Shown here: positions 23,116 through 32,778 of the stretch, in pieces
How positions within the stretch are numbered: the stretch's first letter is position 1
Layout: the number at the start of each line of letters is the position of its first letter
Source: Mycobacterium attenuatum
Lineage (GTDB): Bacteria > Actinomycetota > Actinomycetes > Mycobacteriales > Mycobacteriaceae
Length of the DNA: 34,244 bases
Direction: 5' to 3'
NCBI RefSeq assembly: GCF_900566085.1
Contig: NZ_UPHT01000015.1
Location: forward strand, 1-34,244
The notes under the pieces: generated by a model
What the model saw: the letters and a program-made list of their open reading frames with translations, nothing else
The model's database searches: none
What the model was told of the DNA's origin: nothing
Made by a program: the position numbers and the translations under genes

Positions 23116-23688
23116 GTGCTGCTCTCTGACCGTGACCTCAGAGCCGAAATCTCCGCCGGGCGGCTGGGCATCGATCCGTACGACGACAGCCTGGTTCAGC
23201 CGTCCAGCGTCGACGTCCGACTTGACTGCCTGTTCCGCGTTTTCAACAACACGCGCTATACCCACATCGACCCCTCCCGGCAGCAGGACGAGCTGACCAG
23301 CCTGGTTGAGCCGGCCAACGGAGATCCGTTCGTCCTACACCCGGGCGAGTTTGTGCTGGCCTCGACGTTGGAGCTGTTCAGGTTGCCCGACGATCTCGCC
23401 GGACGGCTGGAAGGCAAGTCGTCGCTGGGCCGATTGGGATTGCTCACCCATTCCACCGCTGGCTTCATCGATCCCGGCTTCAGCGGCCACATCACGCTGG
23501 AGCTGTCCAACGTCGCCAACCTGCCGATTGCGCTGTGGCCGGGAATGAAAATCGGCCAGTTGTGCATACTTCGTTTGACCAGCCCGGCGCAGCGCCCGTA
23601 CGGCAGTAGCGGTGTCGGGTCCAAGTATCAAGGCCAGCGCGGCCCGACACCGTCGCGGTCCTACGTGAACTTCATACGTTCTACATAG
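23116..23688 (+). CDS. dcd: dCTP deaminase, dUMP-forming (dcd)
   Basis: A 190-residue enzyme. The start GTG 23116 gives [20 protein letters not shown]. The motifs are clear: [46 protein letters not shown] with the substrate-binding Ser/Arg and catalytic Glu region ([13 protein letters not shown]), and the C-terminal [15 protein letters not shown] lid. In mycobacteria the enzyme is bifunctional and converts dCTP straight to dUMP, supplying thymidylate synthesis and keeping dUTP low. It acts as a homotrimer in the cytosol. Length equals the M. tuberculosis enzyme (Rv0321). Confidence 0.95.
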   Translation: MLLSDRDLRAEISAGRLGIDPYDDSLVQPSSVDVRLDCLFRVFNNTRYTHIDPSRQQDELTSLVEPANGDPFVLHPGEFVLASTLELFRLPDDLAGRLEGKSSLGRLGLLTHSTAGFIDPGFSGHITLELSNVANLPIALWPGMKIGQLCILRLTSPAQRPYGSSGVGSKYQGQRGPTPSRSYVNFIRST

Positions 23689-23785
23689 CTTCGGCGCGGC
23701 TCCCGGCATTGTTTGTAGGACTAACATCTTTTTCGGGCGTGTTGTCCTGCGGTTCACCGCCGGTCACAAAACCTTGGGAGGGGTT

Positions 23786-25405
23786 TTGGACGTTGTCCTT
23801 GGCATGTCGATGGCGCCGGCCGCGGTTCGGATGGCGCTGGTCGAAGGCCAAGACGGCGACGGCGTGATCGTCGAAGAAGACACCTTCCGCCTCAACCAGA
23901 GCTTGTCCACCGCCAGCCCAACCGAGCAGGTGATCGCCGCAATTCTGGGCACCCGGCAGGGTGCGGTCGAGGCCGGCCTACGACTGACCTCCGTGGGCGT
24001 GACGTGCCCCGACGACACTTCGGCGGCGGCGCTGCGCGATGCGCTGGCCGCACACAAGCTCGAAAACGTCATGCTGGTGTCGGCATTTCTAGCTGCGGCC
24101 GCGTTGGGGCAGGCGGTCGGCGGCGCCGTTGGTTACCAGCGGACCGCCGTGTTGTTCGTCGAACCGGACACCGCGACCCTGGCGGTCGTGGAAACCGCAG
24201 ATGGCTCGGTCGGTGACGTACACCGGCTTTTGCTCTCCGAAGACGACGACACGGCCGTGGCCGAGGTGATCGAAATGATCGCCGGCATCGAGTCGATGCC
24301 GTCTCGTCCCGACGGCGTGTATGTCGTGGGCACTGGCGTCGACGTCGCCATGATCAAACCCGCCCTCGATGCGGCGACGTCGCTGACGGTGAGTGTGCCG
24401 GAGGAACTCGAAATGGCGCTGGCACGCGGCGCCGCGCTGGCGTCGGGCAACGCACCCTTGTTCGCGTCCACCACGGCCGCCCTGGCGTATGCGCACGACC
24501 TGCCCGCCCCCGACCTCCTTGGCGACGACCTCGACGCCAGCGCCGCGCCCGATGACGACCCCGCCGCCCGCCGGCATGCCCTGTTGATCGGTAGCGCGGT
24601 GGCGGTGATCGCCATCGCCGCGGTGGTGGCCCTCGAAGTTGCCCTGGCGATCAAGATCCGCCCGACTGTCGCTTTACTGCCCAAGCCCAGCGAAAACCAT
24701 CTCGTCACGCCGACGGAGCAGCCTCCCGCGACGGCTCAGGTCGCCGCGGCTCCAGAGCCGAGGATCGACCTACCGCGGCCCGCCGCGCCACCGCGCGCCG
24801 CAAGCCCGCAACTACCGGCTCCGGTGCCGGCCGCCGCGGTTCCGGCCGCTCCTGCTCTGCCGCCGCCAGTGATAGCGGCTCCGGTGTTACCGGCTCCGGA
24901 GGCTCCGGTTCGGGTGCCGGCCCGTGATCCGGCCATCATGGTGCCGCCGCTGCTGCCGATACTGGTGCCTCCCGTCCTTGCGACCGGGCCAGAGTCGGTG
25001 CTGCGCCCGCCGGTGCCAAAGGCCCCGGCGCAAGTGCCGCGGCCACGACCGCAAGCGCCTGCACCGGGCGTTCAGGTTCCGGCGTCGCCCCCTCGCGTCG
25101 GGAGCCCGGGTCCGCGGAAACCGGCCCGCCAAGCTCCTCCGGTATTGGGGTCCTCACCCAATCCCGGGCATATCCCCGGCGGTGGCGCCGGTGTCCCTGG
25201 TCGAGGGGGTCCGTTCGGCGGCTCGCCCGGCGGTAGGGGTCCAGTCGTCGGCGCTCCGGGCGGTAAGGGTCCGCTGGGAGGCGGCGGTCCGGGCGGTCGT
25301 GGTCCGTTGGGCGGCGGCGGTTCCGGCGGTCATGGCGGATTCGGCGGCGGCGGTCATGGCGGGTTCGGCGGCGGGCCGGAGCATTTCGCAGCAAACCAAC
25401 TTTGA
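23786..25405 (+). CDS. DUF7159-type membrane protein with Pro/Gly-rich tail (paralogue A)
   Basis: A 539-residue protein of unknown function. TTG 23786 is chosen because GGGAGGGG lies just upstream and the product then begins MDVVLGMSMAPAAVRMALVEG, as in its neighbour. Residues 1-260 form a soluble domain with actin-ATPase-like flavour (EGQDGDGVIVEEDTFRL, TAVLFVEPDTATLAVVETADG), then one membrane helix (LLIGSAVAVIAIAAVVALEV, about 275). The rest is low complexity: Pro/Ala-rich to about 440 and Gly-rich after that (GRGGPFGGSPGGRG). One membrane span with a long extracytoplasmic tail is likely. It lies between dcd and udgA, where M. tuberculosis has none by my recollection, and precedes a diverged copy. 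Confidence 0.75.
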   Translation: MDVVLGMSMAPAAVRMALVEGQDGDGVIVEEDTFRLNQSLSTASPTEQVIAAILGTRQGAVEAGLRLTSVGVTCPDDTSAAALRDALAAHKLENVMLVSAFLAAAALGQAVGGAVGYQRTAVLFVEPDTATLAVVETADGSVGDVHRLLLSEDDDTAVAEVIEMIAGIESMPSRPDGVYVVGTGVDVAMIKPALDAATSLTVSVPEELEMALARGAALASGNAPLFASTTAALAYAHDLPAPDLLGDDLDASAAPDDDPAARRHALLIGSAVAVIAIAAVVALEVALAIKIRPTVALLPKPSENHLVTPTEQPPATAQVAAAPEPRIDLPRPAAPPRAASPQLPAPVPAAAVPAAPALPPPVIAAPVLPAPEAPVRVPARDPAIMVPPLLPILVPPVLATGPESVLRPPVPKAPAQVPRPRPQAPAPGVQVPASPPRVGSPGPRKPARQAPPVLGSSPNPGHIPGGGAGVPGRGGPFGGSPGGRGPVVGAPGGKGPLGGGGPGGRGPLGGGGSGGHGGFGGGGHGGFGGGPEHFAANQL

Positions 25406-25509
25406 GGATGGTTGCGGGCCGCGAGTAAGATCGGAATACGGGTTGGGGACCCGCAGCAATGTTCGCAGTCACGTATCCGCGACGATGCAAAAGACCAAAT
25501 GGGGGAGCT

Positions 25510-26943
25510 TTGGACACCGTACTTGGTGTGTCGATGGCACCAACCGCAGTCCGGATGGTGCTGGTTGAAGGCGAAAACGGCGACGGCGCACTAGTTGATC
25601 AGGATAAATTCGACGTCTCCGGCGACGGGGATGCGGCGACTGTCAGCGCGGCCCAGCAGGTGGTTTCGGCGATCCTCGGCACCAGGGAAGGTGCGTCTGA
25701 GGGCGGCTACCAGCTGGCCTCGACCGGTGTGACCTGGCGGGATCCGGGCCAGGCCGCTGCGCTGCGTGAGGCGCTGGCCAACCAAAAGCTTGAGAAGGTC
25801 GTACTCGTCTCGGCGTTCTTGGCTGCGGCTGCCCTGGCTCAAGCGGTCGGCAACGAGACCAACTACGCCCACACAGCGCTGCTGTTCATCGAACCCGAGA
25901 CCGCGACGCTTGCGGTGGTCGATAGCGCAAATGGCTCGATCGCCGACATCCAGCGACAGCTGCTGTCCGACGACGACGACACCGCGGTGGCCCAGTTGAC
26001 CGAGTTGGTCTCCAGCGCCGAAAGCCTCGAGACACATCCAGACGCCATATTTGTCGTCGGCTCCGGCATCGACATCCCGATGATCAAACCGGCGCTGGAG
26101 ACGGCGACCGCGCTGCCGGTGACTGCGGCCGAGGAACCTGACACGGCGCTGGCCCGAGGCGCGGCGCTGGCCTCGGCGAATACCCCCCTCTTCGTATCGT
26201 CGACAGCAGCGCTGGCCTACGCACAGGACCCCGGTACCGGCACGCTGGACCCCTACCGGCTTGACGCCGCCTACTTCAACGACGTCTCCGACAGCGTGGA
26301 AACAGGCGAGGGGCCATTGGCCTACAGCGCCGTTCCCGAAACCGCTGTCCCCGATGATCAGCCCGAGCGGAAGCCGTTCCCGCTGCTCGCGAGCATCGTA
26401 ACGTCGCTCTTTGTCATCGGCGTTGCGGCCCTTGCCCTTTCGCTGGCCGTCAGCATCCGCTCGTCACCCGACGTGAAGCCCGACCCGGGCCACAACGTCG
26501 TGACGCCGTCAGCACCGGCACCGGCAGCTCACGCTCCCGCGCCGACCCCGCAAGCCCCCGCGCCCGCGCCGCAAGCTCCGGCCCCGGCGCCGCAGGCTCC
26601 CGCACCGGCACCGGCCCCGCAGGCTCCGGCGCCGGCACCGCAAGAGCCCGCTCCGGCTCCGCAGGCTCCCGCACCGGCTCCGCAAGGGCCCGCTCCGGCG
26701 CCACAGGCTCCCGCACCGGCGCCGGCCCCGGCTCCGGTTCCGGAGGCTCCGGCCCCCGCCCCGGCGCCGGTGCCCATCCCCGTGCCCGTGCAGATCCCGG
26801 TCCCCATTTTTGGCCCCGGCGGTGGCGGGGGCTTCCCGGGCGGCGGCGGCCACGGTGACGATCACGGTGGTGGACACGGTGGCGGCCGAGGCGGCGGGCA
26901 CGGTCGCGGCGGGTTCAACATCCCATTCGTCCCCGGCTTCTGA
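25510..26943 (+). CDS. DUF7159-type membrane protein with Pro/Gly-rich tail (paralogue B)
   Basis: A 477-residue paralogue of the preceding gene. It starts MDTVLGVSMAPTAVRMVLVEGENGDG with TTG 25510 behind GGGGGAG, so the same start codon and spacing recur. The N-terminal domain aligns along its length (for example LVEGENGDGALVDQDKFDVS, LLFIEPETATLAVVDSANGS, DDDDTAVAQLTELVSSAESL). A membrane helix follows (LLASIVTSLFVIGVAALALSLAV), then PAPAPQAPAPAP repeats (about 26510-26780) and a Gly/His-rich end (GGHGDDHGGGHGGGRGGGHG). The tandem copies presumably act at the envelope. The Pro-Ala repeat region is likely to vary in length between strains. Function unknown. Confidence 0.75.
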   Translation: MDTVLGVSMAPTAVRMVLVEGENGDGALVDQDKFDVSGDGDAATVSAAQQVVSAILGTREGASEGGYQLASTGVTWRDPGQAAALREALANQKLEKVVLVSAFLAAAALAQAVGNETNYAHTALLFIEPETATLAVVDSANGSIADIQRQLLSDDDDTAVAQLTELVSSAESLETHPDAIFVVGSGIDIPMIKPALETATALPVTAAEEPDTALARGAALASANTPLFVSSTAALAYAQDPGTGTLDPYRLDAAYFNDVSDSVETGEGPLAYSAVPETAVPDDQPERKPFPLLASIVTSLFVIGVAALALSLAVSIRSSPDVKPDPGHNVVTPSAPAPAAHAPAPTPQAPAPAPQAPAPAPQAPAPAPAPQAPAPAPQEPAPAPQAPAPAPQGPAPAPQAPAPAPAPAPVPEAPAPAPAPVPIPVPVQIPVPIFGPGGGGGFPGGGGHGDDHGGGHGGGRGGGHGRGGFNIPFVPGF

Positions 26944-27019
26944 TTTCGCCGGGTAGCCGTCATCTGCCGTTCAGCGTCGCGATGTGGCCCGCTCATCGGG
27001 GGCACCTACACACGGTGGT

Positions 27020-28390
27020 ATGCGATGCACCGTTTTCGGCACCGGCTATCTGGGCGCCACCCACGCCGTCGGGATGGCGGAGCTGGGACATCAGGTCGTG
27101 GGGGTCGACATCGACCCGGGCAAGGTCGCCAAGCTGGCTGGTGGTGACATTCCGTTCTACGAGCCTGGTTTACGAAAGCTGTTGCGCGACAATCTGGCTG
27201 CCGGCCGGCTGCAATTCACCACCGACTATGACATGGCCGCCGAGTTCGCCGACGTGCATTTTCTCGGCGTCGGAACACCGCAGAAGCGGGGTGAATACGG
27301 CGCGGACCTGCGCCATGTCCATGCCGTGATCGACACGCTGGTACCGCGTCTGAGCAGGGCGTCGGTCCTGATCGGCAAGTCGACGGTCCCGGTTGGGACT
27401 GCCGCCGAGCTGGGCCGTCGGGCCGCCGCGTTGGCGCCGCCGGATGTGGCCGTTGAAATCGCGTGGAACCCGGAATTCCTCCGCGAGGGCTTCGCAGTTC
27501 ACGACACCTTGCACCCGGATCGCATTGTGCTTGGCGTACAGGATGGGTCGGCGCGCGCCGAGGCAGCGGTCCGGGAGCTGTACGGTCCGCTGCTACGGGC
27601 CGGCGTCCCGTTTCTGGTAACCGACTTGCAGACCTCCGAGCTGGTCAAGGTATCTGCGAATGCTTTTCTGGCGACCAAGATCTCGTTCATCAACGCGATT
27701 TCGGAAGTATGCGAAGCCGCCGGCGCCGACGTCACCCTGCTGGCCGACGCGCTCGGTTACGACCCTCGCATCGGACGTCAATGCCTCAGTGCCGGTTTAG
27801 GTTTCGGCGGCGGATGCTTGCCCAAGGACATCCGCGCTTTCATGGCTCGCGCCGGCGAACTCGGCGCCAACCAGGCGCTGACGTTTCTGCGTGAAGTGGA
27901 CAGCATCAACATGCGCCGGCGTACTCGCATGGTCGAGCTGGCGACCACGGCATGCGGAGGTTCGCTGCTGGGCGCCAACATCGCAGTGCTCGGCGCGGCG
28001 TTCAAGCCCGAATCCGATGACGTGCGCGACTCGCCGGCGCTCAATGTCGCGGGCCAGCTGCAGCTCAACGGTGCCGCGGTCAACGTGTATGACCCGAAGG
28101 CTCTCGACAACGCACACCGTCTGTTTCCGACCCTGAATTACGCGGTTTCGGTGGCGGAGGCGTGCGAGCGCGCGGACGCGGTGCTGGTGCTCACGGAATG
28201 GCGCGAGTTCGTCGACCTCGAACCCGACGATCTGGCAGAGCGGGTGCGGGCTCGGGTCATTGTCGATGGCCGCAACTGCCTCGACGCGCCCCGCTGGGAG
28301 CGCGCGGGCTGGCGGGTGTTCCGCCTTGGCGCGCGGCAGCCGACGAGTGACCATCCACCCAGCCCGGGACAGCCGATGTCCGGCATGTAG
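27020..28390 (+). CDS. udgA: UDP-glucose 6-dehydrogenase
   Basis: A 456-residue enzyme that oxidises UDP-glucose to UDP-glucuronate using two NAD+. ATG 27020 gives MRCTVFGTGYLGATHAVGMA, the NAD-binding Rossmann signature; the upstream ATG 26984 would add 12 residues. Seen: AWNPEFLREGFAVHD, LVKVSANAFLATKISFINAI (Lys210, Asn214), and the catalytic cysteine in GLGFGGGCLPKDIRAF (Cys266). The C-terminal Rossmann half has VLGAAFKPESDDVRDSPAL and a final part that is longer than in many bacteria (ARQPTSDHPPSPGQPMSGM). It is cytosolic and feeds glucuronate-containing envelope sugars. It corresponds to M. tuberculosis Rv0322. Confidence 0.93.
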   Translation: MRCTVFGTGYLGATHAVGMAELGHQVVGVDIDPGKVAKLAGGDIPFYEPGLRKLLRDNLAAGRLQFTTDYDMAAEFADVHFLGVGTPQKRGEYGADLRHVHAVIDTLVPRLSRASVLIGKSTVPVGTAAELGRRAAALAPPDVAVEIAWNPEFLREGFAVHDTLHPDRIVLGVQDGSARAEAAVRELYGPLLRAGVPFLVTDLQTSELVKVSANAFLATKISFINAISEVCEAAGADVTLLADALGYDPRIGRQCLSAGLGFGGGCLPKDIRAFMARAGELGANQALTFLREVDSINMRRRTRMVELATTACGGSLLGANIAVLGAAFKPESDDVRDSPALNVAGQLQLNGAAVNVYDPKALDNAHRLFPTLNYAVSVAEACERADAVLVLTEWREFVDLEPDDLAERVRARVIVDGRNCLDAPRWERAGWRVFRLGARQPTSDHPPSPGQPMSGM

Positions 28391-28587
28391 GTGGTCGGCA
28401 CCGGCGGCCTCATCCCCGGGATGTGTCTGCTCGATTGGCAGTTCGCCGTGTACCCACACGGAACGCCGGCCAGCCCTGCCCCGGCGAACAGCCGATGTCC
28501 GTCCACTATTGGCGGACGTCAGGCTGCTAGGCGGTGGCACGCTGTAGCTCGCGGATGCCGGCGGCGACCTGGGGGCGCGGCCAGCCG

Positions 28588-28722
28588 GCTGACGAATCTG
28601 GGTGGATGCTCGTGGACCGCCGGACGCTGTCTACTAGGGTCGACACCGTGTGGGCAACCGGTAATGCGACCCTGCTGCCCGTCAGTGCGCGCGCACCGTC
28701 GATGGACCGTTGCAAACAATGA
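28588..28722 (+). pseudogene. remnant of a FAD-dependent oxidoreductase
   Basis: The reading ESGWMLVDRRTLSTRVDTVWATGNATLLPVSARAP matches the end of the second FAD-binding motif of NADH dehydrogenase/sulfide-quinone reductase-type flavoproteins, where the pattern is VD..TL.T....V.A.GD.T..P. It breaks off without the rest of the enzyme, and no upstream part is readable. Its stop overlaps the start of the next gene as ATGA, so it may once have been a coupled gene. Assignment is by motif only. Confidence 0.45.
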
Positions 28723-29519
28723 TCGACGACCACGGCCGCTACCCACTGGTAGCGCCAAAGGATTTCGATGCACCCTCGGTGTTTCGCCCCGAAAATCTGC
28801 TGCGCGAGGCGCGTCGTCAAAAATCGTTGCCGGACAAGGATGTTCCCGCGGTGTGCGTTCTGGATCCCGATGGTGACATGGTGCGTCACCTGGAGCGCGC
28901 CGGCACCGGATACCGGCATGCGGGCTGGGCCTGCTACCACACCGAGATGTGGGTCACTAAGGTCGACGGGCTAGAAATCGGAGTCGTCGGAATGGCTGTC
29001 GGCGCGCCGTTTGCGGTGTTAGTCGCCGAGCAGCTGGCCGTATCCGGCGCATCATTGGTAGTGAGCATCACGTCCGCGGGACGTATTAGCGGCGCCGAGA
29101 CACCACCGTATTTCGTGCTCATCGAACGGGCGCTGCGCGACGAAGGAACCAGCGCGCACTACGTCGCACCTGCTGAATGGAGTTACCTCTGCGATGAACT
29201 CCACGAAGAACTGCGTAATGCCTTCGACCGCAACGGCATCCACGTAGTCACGGGAAGTTCCTGGACGACCGATGCTCCGTACCGGGAAACCGCGTTGGCA
29301 ATCAAAGAAGCCGAGCGGCGCGGAATCGCATGCGTCGAGATGGAGGCCGCAGCTCTCTACGCCTACGCCGCTGCGGCGCACCAGAAGGTCGTCTGCCTGG
29401 CGCATATCACCAACACCATGGCCGTGGACGGCGATGACTTCGAAAAAGGGACCGACAACGGGGTCAACGTTTCGCTCGCGGTTGCCTCTGCCGTCGCTAC
29501 TGCGATCCTTGGCTCCTAG
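28719..29519 (+). CDS. nucleoside phosphorylase-like protein
   Basis: A 266-residue protein of the purine/uridine phosphorylase superfamily (NP-I). ATG 28719 gives MIDDHGRYPLVAPKDFDAPS; the earlier TTG 28710 adds three residues. Seen: VVGMAVGAPFAVLVAEQLAVSGA with the phosphate-binding glycines, VSITSAGRIS, and the diagnostic CVEMEAAALYAYAAA (the M-E-x-x-A-L-Y motif that binds the ribose). It would split a nucleoside with phosphate to free base and ribose-1-phosphate. The substrate cannot be read. In contrast to hexameric DeoD-type enzymes it lacks a clear N-terminal H-x-x-A signature, so a more distant role is possible. Confidence 0.75.
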   Translation: MIDDHGRYPLVAPKDFDAPSVFRPENLLREARRQKSLPDKDVPAVCVLDPDGDMVRHLERAGTGYRHAGWACYHTEMWVTKVDGLEIGVVGMAVGAPFAVLVAEQLAVSGASLVVSITSAGRISGAETPPYFVLIERALRDEGTSAHYVAPAEWSYLCDELHEELRNAFDRNGIHVVTGSSWTTDAPYRETALAIKEAERRGIACVEMEAAALYAYAAAAHQKVVCLAHITNTMAVDGDDFEKGTDNGVNVSLAVASAVATAILGS

Positions 29520-29923
29520 CTGGCCGAACGTTCGTTCAGCCCGATGCCGTGGGCGCGCTCGGTCGGCGGCACGACGCCAGCTGGGGAATCCGCCGGTCAT
29601 GTCGCCCCGGAGGTGGTTGACGCCGTTGAGAAAGTGGGTAATTCGCCGCCGGCCTTGACGAATGATGCTGGTCCTTCATTTGCGATGTTGAGCCGATGGT
29701 GCCGATGGCGCCGGTGTAGACGGCCGCGAGCGTCGTACCTCGAGATGCGGTGATGTTCGGCCAAGTTGGTCGTCACCTTCGCCCGATGTTCGAGCCCACC
29801 AAGGGGTTTGAACCGCAGAGCCGCTCCAAGGACTCGCCAAGCATCCGTGCAGCACTGGCCACCAATATTTCCTCATCAGCCAAGCGGCCGCACGACGGCC
29901 ACCCAGTGAGATAGGTGCCGAAC
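29520..29923. other. intergenic stretch, no gene supported
   Basis: About 400 bases between the phosphorylase and the DUF4190-like gene. Open frames on both strands have shadow-like composition and no ribosome site. I see no repeat, tRNA or strong hairpin. Confidence 0.5.
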
Positions 29924-30208
29924 ATGACTAACGCCCGCCAGGCGACGGGGTCTCCACACATCGGGTCCGTGCGCTCTGTGACGATCAACGGTTGTGCCGT
30001 CGTGGCGTTGTTGACGAGCATCCTAGGGTTCCTGTACGTGAGCGTTCCGCTCGGGATCGTCGCGCTATGCCAGGTCACCGCCCGCCGGCAGCACGGCCGG
30101 GAACTTGCCATCGCCGCACTGGTCATCTCCGCATGGTGGCTTTCTTCCATGTGGGCGATTGCCGTCGCGATTGTCCTTGTTTGGCTCACTCGCCCCGGGG
30201 CCCGTTGA
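29924..30208 (+). CDS. DUF4190-like small membrane protein
   Basis: A 94-residue protein with two membrane helices, GCAVVALLTSILGFLYVSVP and AIAALVISAWWLSSMWAIAV, joined by a short loop QVTARRQHGREL. The pattern of a G-x-x-x-x-x-x-x-L-G-F helix followed by GIVALCQVTARRQHGRELAIAAL is the DUF4190 arrangement. ATG 29924 follows a charged short N-terminus; no strong ribosome site is seen. It has no partner domain here, unlike many DUF4190 proteins that carry a kinase or FHA part. Function unknown. Confidence 0.6.
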   Translation: MTNARQATGSPHIGSVRSVTINGCAVVALLTSILGFLYVSVPLGIVALCQVTARRQHGRELAIAALVISAWWLSSMWAIAVAIVLVWLTRPGAR

Positions 30209-30528
30209 CACGCGGCGCTGAGTGCCAATGTCCACCTGCGCGTCACCCTCGATAACGGGCGTGTCGCCGCAATGTCGGCTTCGCGGTTCATTGCGTCGAC
30301 GGGTGCGTGACTTAGTGAATTATTCTGCGCGACAACCGAACACAACGTCTTGGAGCGTTATTGGCGACTGGATTGCCCCGGATCGGGCGGTGCTTATCAA
30401 TGGTGACCGCAGTCGACATTGCTGAAGCCGAAGACCACATCAGCGAACTGCGGCGGGCCGGCCCGCAGATCCGGCGCAATCTTGGCTGCGCTTCCGCACA
30501 TCCCTACGGACCAGCAGGCGTGCGGCAG
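30209..30528. other. intergenic stretch, no gene supported
   Basis: About 320 bases lie between convergent genes (the DUF4190-like gene ends rightward, the phosphatase gene ends leftward). The open frame on the plus strand here has no family resemblance. No repeat or perfect hairpin stands out. Confidence 0.45.
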
Positions 30529-32778
30529 TTACGACTGGCGTCCAGGCAGCTGGAAAATCGCGGATTGCATTCTGACGGCCAGGATGCAGACGTCGTCGTT
30601 GTGTGGTCGCGGAGCCAGGGTTGTTGCCAGGTGTAGGCAGGCATCGTGCAGGGAGGTGTCGGGTTGCCATGTGCTGATGTCGCGTTGGGCTTGGGTGATC
30701 GCGGTATCGAGATCGTGGCCGGGTTGGTCGATGAGGCCGTCCGTATAGAGAACCACGATGTCGCCGGGATCGATGGCCACCTGGTCTTGGCGGTAAGCGG
30801 CGTCCCGCACTGGACCCAGCACGGGCCCATGGCCGCCGCTGAGCCGGATGACTTCGCTGTCGCGGCTTTTGCACAGCAGCGCCGGCGGATGCCCCGCCGA
30901 GCCGTAGTGCAGCACCCCGGCCATGGGGTCGTAGATCGCGATGGTCATGGTGGCGAACTTTCCCTGGCTCGCATGGCCGGTCAAGATGTTGAGCTCGGCG
31001 AGCATCTGAGCCGGTGCCAGTCTTTGCATGGCCAGAGCACGCCCGGCGGCCCGCAGCTGGGCCATGTCTTCCACGGCAGGCAAGCCATGGCCCACGACGT
31101 CCCCGACCGCGAGGTAGGTTCGGTTCTTGGGCAGCGGCATGGCATCCCACCAATCCCCGCCAAGACCGTGGGTAGCGTCGGCAGGTTGGTAGCACACGGC
31201 GATATCGAGGCCGTTGATGGTGGGAGGGTGTGTGGGCAGCACCGCCTGCTGTAGCACCAACGCTCGGGTGTGCTCGTCGGCGTAGGCGCGGGAGCGTATC
31301 AGCGCTTGGGTCACCATCGTGGCCACGGCGGAGGCATATGCACGCAGGGCCGCATCCAGTGGCTGTGGCCGGGTCCACATCAGCGTTAGCACCCCGATCG
31401 GGCGGTCACCTTCGACCAGCGGCCACACGCCGATAGAGGCGGCGCCGGCGGCACCCATCCAGTGCGCGGTCTGCGGGTAGCGCCGCTGGTATTGGGCGGC
31501 GGAACTGATCAGCACCGCGGTGCCGCTGCGAGCCGCGTCGGTGGCCGCGCTGGGTTCGGACAGCTTGAGGCCACCGCTGAAGGTGGCCATGACCGCCGGC
31601 GGATAGCCGGCCATGTGCACCCAGCGCAGCATGCTGTCGCCGGGATCGATCAGGCCGAGCGTCACTCCGTGAGCGCCGGCATCATGGCGCATCTGAGCGG
31701 CGACGGCCGTGCCGATCTCCTCGGGCGTCAGTGCTACCGCCAGCGACTCGCCTAGCCGCGCTAGCGTTTGCAGCCGGGTCCGTTCTCGTTGTTCGGCTTG
31801 GCGCTGTTCCACCGCAGCCACGCGTCCGGCGGCTTCTTGGCCGATGAGCAGCGAGACCACCATGATGACCGCGATAAACACTTGGGTGATAGTCAGCTTG
31901 GCCGGTGCCGGCAGCGCCACCAGGGCAAAGGCTCCCCGGCCCGCCGCGGTCATGTAGTTGGCTGCGAACGCGAGCACCGCGCTGGCCAGCGCTGCGCCGA
32001 TCACTTCAAGCCGGAAGGCGGCCCACGCCAGCACCGGCAGCAATAGCAGCGCCGGCGGGAAACTCACCCAAAACGCGGCCACTGACAACACCGCCGCTAG
32101 GGCCAACACGAGCGCCGTTTCCGCCCATCGGGCACGGATCAGGTGCCGCTGCTGCGGCCACAACACGACGGCGGCGCCCACCACCAAAGCACCGAGCCCA
32201 TCGCCGGCCAGCCAGCGCAGGACGCCGGCAGGCCACCAGATGCCGGCGAAGAGGGCACCCACACCGGCCCCCAGCAGCCCAGCCACCAGCGGGCCCAGCA
32301 CGCAGGCCCCTGCGACAAAGCGAGCCAAATCCGTACGCTTCCGCAGATCAGGCCGGCCCCCGCACCACGCTCGCACCGCTGATGCGCCCACTAACGGCTC
32401 TAACGTATTGGCCGCCGCGAGCCCGACGGCAGCCACCAGGCCCATCCCATGATGCGTATCGATTGCCAGTTGTGCGGCCATAACTGCGGCTGCGATTACG
32501 GGCCAGCGCGCCACATTGGTCAGCAGCATCGCGGCCACCGATACCCCCGCCGGCGGGAAGAAGGCGAACCCCACCGCAGGCATGAACAATCGCCATGTCG
32601 AGCCCGCGCTCGCGAAAAAAGCCGTGGCGGCAGCACCGGAGGAGTGCCATGCCAACTCCGCGCCCAGCCCATACGTCGCGGCGACCAGAATGAACAGAGT
32701 TAACAGCCGAAACCAGCCGAAGCCGATCAGGTCACCACGACGGGGCTGCTCCTTAGCCGTCGTCCGGGGTTTCGTCAC
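30529..32778 (-). CDS. membrane-GAF-SpoIIE serine phosphatase
   Basis: A 749-residue signalling protein. Residues about 20-320 hold eight or more membrane helices of the MASE1 type (including LLTLFILVAATYGLGAELAW and VFIAVIMVVSLLIGQEAAG). A coiled linker with AAVEQRQAEQRERTRLQTL leads to a GAF domain (about 345-500; ALTPEEIGTAVAAQMRHD). The C-terminal 220 residues are a PP2C/SpoIIE phosphatase with GGDWWDAMPL, VGDVVGHGLPA, VLYTDGLIDQ and NDDVCILAVR holding the metal-binding aspartates. It should dephosphorylate a STAS-type anti-anti-sigma factor. GTG 32778 is the start. A STAS gene lies upstream on the same strand, which fits a partner-switching pair although 450 bases separate them. Confidence 0.85.
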   Translation of the reverse strand: MTKPRTTAKEQPRRGDLIGFGWFRLLTLFILVAATYGLGAELAWHSSGAAATAFFASAGSTWRLFMPAVGFAFFPPAGVSVAAMLLTNVARWPVIAAAVMAAQLAIDTHHGMGLVAAVGLAAANTLEPLVGASAVRAWCGGRPDLRKRTDLARFVAGACVLGPLVAGLLGAGVGALFAGIWWPAGVLRWLAGDGLGALVVGAAVVLWPQQRHLIRARWAETALVLALAAVLSVAAFWVSFPPALLLLPVLAWAAFRLEVIGAALASAVLAFAANYMTAAGRGAFALVALPAPAKLTITQVFIAVIMVVSLLIGQEAAGRVAAVEQRQAEQRERTRLQTLARLGESLAVALTPEEIGTAVAAQMRHDAGAHGVTLGLIDPGDSMLRWVHMAGYPPAVMATFSGGLKLSEPSAATDAARSGTAVLISSAAQYQRRYPQTAHWMGAAGAASIGVWPLVEGDRPIGVLTLMWTRPQPLDAALRAYASAVATMVTQALIRSRAYADEHTRALVLQQAVLPTHPPTINGLDIAVCYQPADATHGLGGDWWDAMPLPKNRTYLAVGDVVGHGLPAVEDMAQLRAAGRALAMQRLAPAQMLAELNILTGHASQGKFATMTIAIYDPMAGVLHYGSAGHPPALLCKSRDSEVIRLSGGHGPVLGPVRDAAYRQDQVAIDPGDIVVLYTDGLIDQPGHDLDTAITQAQRDISTWQPDTSLHDACLHLATTLAPRPHNDDVCILAVRMQSAIFQLPGRQS

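Noticed and set aside
26510..26800. Minus-strand Gly/Ala-repeat frame resembling a PE_PGRS protein
   Set aside because: It is the antisense of the PAPAPQ repeat of the paralogue B gene and has no PE domain.
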